Positions 62,179 to 64,000 of a DNA stretch of 64,000 nt are shown one piece after another. The stretch is from Thermodesulfobacterium sp. TA1 (GTDB lineage Bacteria > Desulfobacterota > Thermodesulfobacteria > Thermodesulfobacteriales > Thermodesulfobacteriaceae), in the NCBI RefSeq assembly GCF_008630935.1, contig NZ_CP043908.1, positions 124,001 to 188,000 of the forward strand, written 5' to 3'. How positions within the stretch are numbered: the stretch's first letter is position 1; each line of letters opens with the position of its first letter. A program made the position numbers and the translations under genes. The notes under the pieces are model-generated. The model worked only from the letters and a program-made list of their open reading frames with translations. It searched no databases and was not told where the DNA came from.

Positions 62179-63330
62179 ATGAAAAAGGGTTACGTAACTG
62201 CTTTAGCTTTAGGTTTGGTAGTTTGTGGGTTTTCGGGTAAGGTTAAAGCCTACGAAGTCAACGAAAAACTTTCGATCGAGGCAAACCTAACCGGGGTTTA
62301 TCAATGGTTAGACCAAAAAAAGGGAGATTTTAAGAATGAAGAAAAGGGCTCTGCGGTGCTTGATGTAAGGATTACCTTTACACCTACAGAAAAAGACGAA
62401 TTCTCTATAAGAGGTAGTTTGGCTAAAGGAAACGGATTGAAAAAAGTAAGCCCTTTTATACTTTCTCCTAATGCTGACGACCTAAGGGATGACCTTCATA
62501 ACATCAATAACCGTTCAAGAGATCACCTTCAGGAACTTTGGTATGCAAGGACTTTTGATCTACCAGGCAATTCAACCCTTAAAGCAACCTTAGGAATCAT
62601 AGATTCTACCGCTTTTATCGACCAAAACCGGTTTGCTAACGATGAGTTAACCCAGTTTATGAACGAGGCCTTTGTAAACAATCCTTTAGCCAATCTGGTA
62701 AGCTATGATTATGGGGTAGCGTTAGAATGGACTAAAGGGCCCTTTTCTATAGGACTGGTCGGTATGCAAAGTAAAACCGAGGAAAGCGATAACCCAACTT
62801 TTGATAAAAGGACTTATAACTACTATGCAGCCCAGATAGGTTATAAACTGGAAACCTCTCTTGGGGAGGGGAATTACCGGATTTTTGCCTTTACCACCAA
62901 CAAGCGTTTCCCCGATTGGAAAGAAGAGAAGAAAAAGGCATTAAAAGGCTGGGGTATTTCTATAGACCAAGATTTGATAAAAGATAAGCTTGGGGTTTTT
63001 GCAAGGGCGGGTTTCCAAGACGATGATGCCCAAGTAGATTATAAGAGTATGTATTCCTTAGGGTTGGCCTATAAGTTTAATCCTTTTGGTAAAAAAGATT
63101 TTGAATTAGGGATAGGTTATGCCTATCTTAAAGCCCCTTCAAAAAATGAAGAATTAAAACACACTAAAGCTATAGAAGCCTATCTGGCTATTCCTCTTTA
63201 TGAAAAAGAAAAGGTCTTTGCTTCAACCCTTACGTTTGATTGGCAATGGATGCAAGATAAGCTAAAAGACGAAGAAAACCCAGAAAATAAAGGCAATATC
63301 TTTGGTGTACGGTTAAACTTTACTTTTTAA
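62179..63330 (+). CDS. Outer-membrane beta-barrel porin-like protein
   Basis: 383 residues with a signal peptide (MKKGYVTALALGLVVCGFSG, cleaved near KVKA-YEV) and a strand pattern that alternates polar and hydrophobic residues. Examples are LDVRITFTPTEKDEFSIRG, FSIGLVGMQSKTEE and LGLAYKFNPFGKKDFELGIG, and it ends with an aromatic FGVRLNFTF. That ending is typical of outer-membrane barrels recognised by BamA. No specific family is recognised. It lies after feoB and may help metal or solute entry, but that is only a guess. A hairpin follows the gene. Confidence 0.75.
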   Translation: MKKGYVTALALGLVVCGFSGKVKAYEVNEKLSIEANLTGVYQWLDQKKGDFKNEEKGSAVLDVRITFTPTEKDEFSIRGSLAKGNGLKKVSPFILSPNADDLRDDLHNINNRSRDHLQELWYARTFDLPGNSTLKATLGIIDSTAFIDQNRFANDELTQFMNEAFVNNPLANLVSYDYGVALEWTKGPFSIGLVGMQSKTEESDNPTFDKRTYNYYAAQIGYKLETSLGEGNYRIFAFTTNKRFPDWKEEKKKALKGWGISIDQDLIKDKLGVFARAGFQDDDAQVDYKSMYSLGLAYKFNPFGKKDFELGIGYAYLKAPSKNEELKHTKAIEAYLAIPLYEKEKVFASTLTFDWQWMQDKLKDEENPENKGNIFGVRLNFTF

Positions 63331-63344
63331 AAGATAAAAAAATT

Positions 63345-63377
63345 AGGCGGCCTCTTTCAGTCTAAAGGAGGTCGCCT
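63345..63377 (+). terminator. Hairpin terminator after the porin-like gene
   Basis: Arms AGGCGGCCTC (63345-63354) and GAGGTCGCCT (63368-63377) pair with one G-U wobble around a 13-base loop. The downstream T-run is short, so efficiency is uncertain. Confidence 0.65.
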
Positions 63378-63532
63378 TTAAATCTTGAGGTTCTTATTTT
63401 TCTGTTCAAATCTTTTCACAGTTATAATTTCCTAAAATCAAACTTTAAATTTTTCTTTTTTAAAATCTTGAAATTTTTTAAAAAAAGTATTAATTAAAAA
63501 GTGTTAAAACTATATCGGAAGGAGGTAATGAG

Positions 63533-63700
63533 ATGGCTGTATGGAAATGTAGTTCCTGTGGGGAGACAAAAGAATCAAGGTGTAAGCCTAAAAAATGCCC
63601 TAAGTGTGGAGAGATGAACACGATGGTAAAACAAGAGACTGAACCCTCTCAAACCTCTTCTTGTGGGTCTAAGAAAAAGGGATGTAAGAAGGTTGGTTAA
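63533..63700 (+). CDS. Small cysteine-rich RCKP-type rubredoxin-like protein
   Basis: 55 residues. The first half, WKCSSCGETKESRCKPKKCP and CPKCGE, has two CxxC pairs and the RCKP tetrapeptide seen in small rubredoxin-like zinc/iron proteins. The C-terminal tail has two extra Cys (SSCGSKKKGCKKVG). Its start is well supported by GAAGGAGGTAATGAG. It precedes the exodeoxyribonuclease III gene by 10 bp. The role is unknown; electron transfer or metal binding is likely by type. Confidence 0.8.
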   Translation: MAVWKCSSCGETKESRCKPKKCPKCGEMNTMVKQETEPSQTSSCGSKKKGCKKVG

Positions 63701-63710
63701 ATCGTTTAAG

Positions 63711-64000
63711 ATGTTGGTGGCTACCTGGAACGTTAATTCCATAAAGACGAGAAAAGACCAGGTTTTTGAATTTTTAAAGGAGGTCTCTCCAGACCTCCTT
63801 GCTTTACAAGAAACCAAGGTAAAAACTGAGGAATTTCCTTATAATCTTTATCAAGAGATAGGGTATTATGTAGTGCATTCTGGAGGGAAGGGTAGAAACG
63901 GGGTGGCTTTACTTACTAAGTTCGTCCCTCAAGAGATTAAACAAGGGTTTGAGGGGATAGAAGGGGCAGAAAGTTTTCCTGATGCCGTAGAAAGGCTTGT
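63711..64000 (+). CDS. xth: Exodeoxyribonuclease III (partial, runs off the window)
   Basis: The first 96 codons of an AP endonuclease of the ExoIII family: MLVATWNVNSIKTRKDQV, LKEVSPDLLALQETKVKTEE (the catalytic Glu) and GGKGRNGVALLTK. It repairs abasic sites in DNA. The end of the gene is outside the window. It is 10 bp downstream of the small RCKP-type gene. Confidence 0.93.
   Translation, partial: MLVATWNVNSIKTRKDQVFEFLKEVSPDLLALQETKVKTEEFPYNLYQEIGYYVVHSGGKGRNGVALLTKFVPQEIKQGFEGIEGAESFPDAVERL

Noticed and set aside
1-64000. CRISPR arrays, rRNA, tmRNA and prophage genes
   Set aside because: I looked for regular direct repeats and for the conserved sequences of these elements and saw none.

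Overview
The window looks like a chromosomal segment of a low-GC, thermophilic, anaerobic, flagellated Gram-negative bacterium. I would place it near Thermodesulfobacterium and relatives (Thermodesulfobacteriota); this is inference from gene content, because no rRNA is present. The support is an LPS/outer-membrane gene set (waaF, BamD, a TonB receptor, a porin), the futalosine menaquinone route (mqnB, mqnD), a complex I operon without NuoE/F/G, PEP synthase, rubrerythrin and peroxiredoxin, a FeoAB iron(II) system, and very AT-rich intergenic DNA.

Layout. (1) 1-13.4 kb, all minus strand: one surface-polysaccharide cluster. It reads kpsM-kpsT-kpsE-kpsD (ABC export; kpsD is frameshifted), rfbA-rfbC-rfbB-rfbD (dTDP-L-rhamnose), a giant two-catalytic-domain glycosyltransferase, and a sulfotransferase-methyltransferase fusion cut by the window edge. 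(2) 13.4-14.65 kb: no intact gene. It holds a decayed IS3-family element and the 3' part of a tRNA-Gln(CUG) whose 5' end is missing, which together look like an island boundary. (3) 14.65-29.5 kb: housekeeping genes. These are waaF and truD, divergent secA, then a minus operon (small unknown gene, mqnB, mqnD, tolQ-like, trxA, bamD), a DUF72 gene, and another minus group (sbcC, mobA, an HD-GYP response regulator), followed by smpB. (4) 29.5-36.7 kb, plus strand: ppsA, a secreted proline-rich protein, an FtsB-like protein, ribH, pgk, tpiA, a CoA-binding protein and a divergent scpA. (5) 36.8-47.2 kb: a four-cluster ferredoxin gene and nuoABCDHIJKLMN. (6) 47.4-53.4 kb: flagellar hook genes fliK, flgD and two consecutive flgE-type genes. 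(7) 53.6-57.3 kb: rubrerythrin, a TonB-dependent receptor, a small winged-helix protein and a Prx6-type peroxiredoxin. (8) 57.5-63.3 kb: an extended feo operon (DUF2325, FeoA-like, FeoA-GGDEF, HD-GYP, FeoA, FeoB, then a porin-like protein). (9) The right edge has a small Cys-rich RCKP-type protein and the start of exodeoxyribonuclease III.

The most unusual unit is the feo operon. A diguanylate cyclase fused to an FeoA-like domain and an HD-GYP phosphodiesterase with an N-terminal cysteine cluster sit between two FeoA genes and FeoB. This suggests iron import and c-di-GMP signalling are physically coupled. In the same window, flagellar hook and exopolysaccharide export genes are plausible outputs of such a signal.
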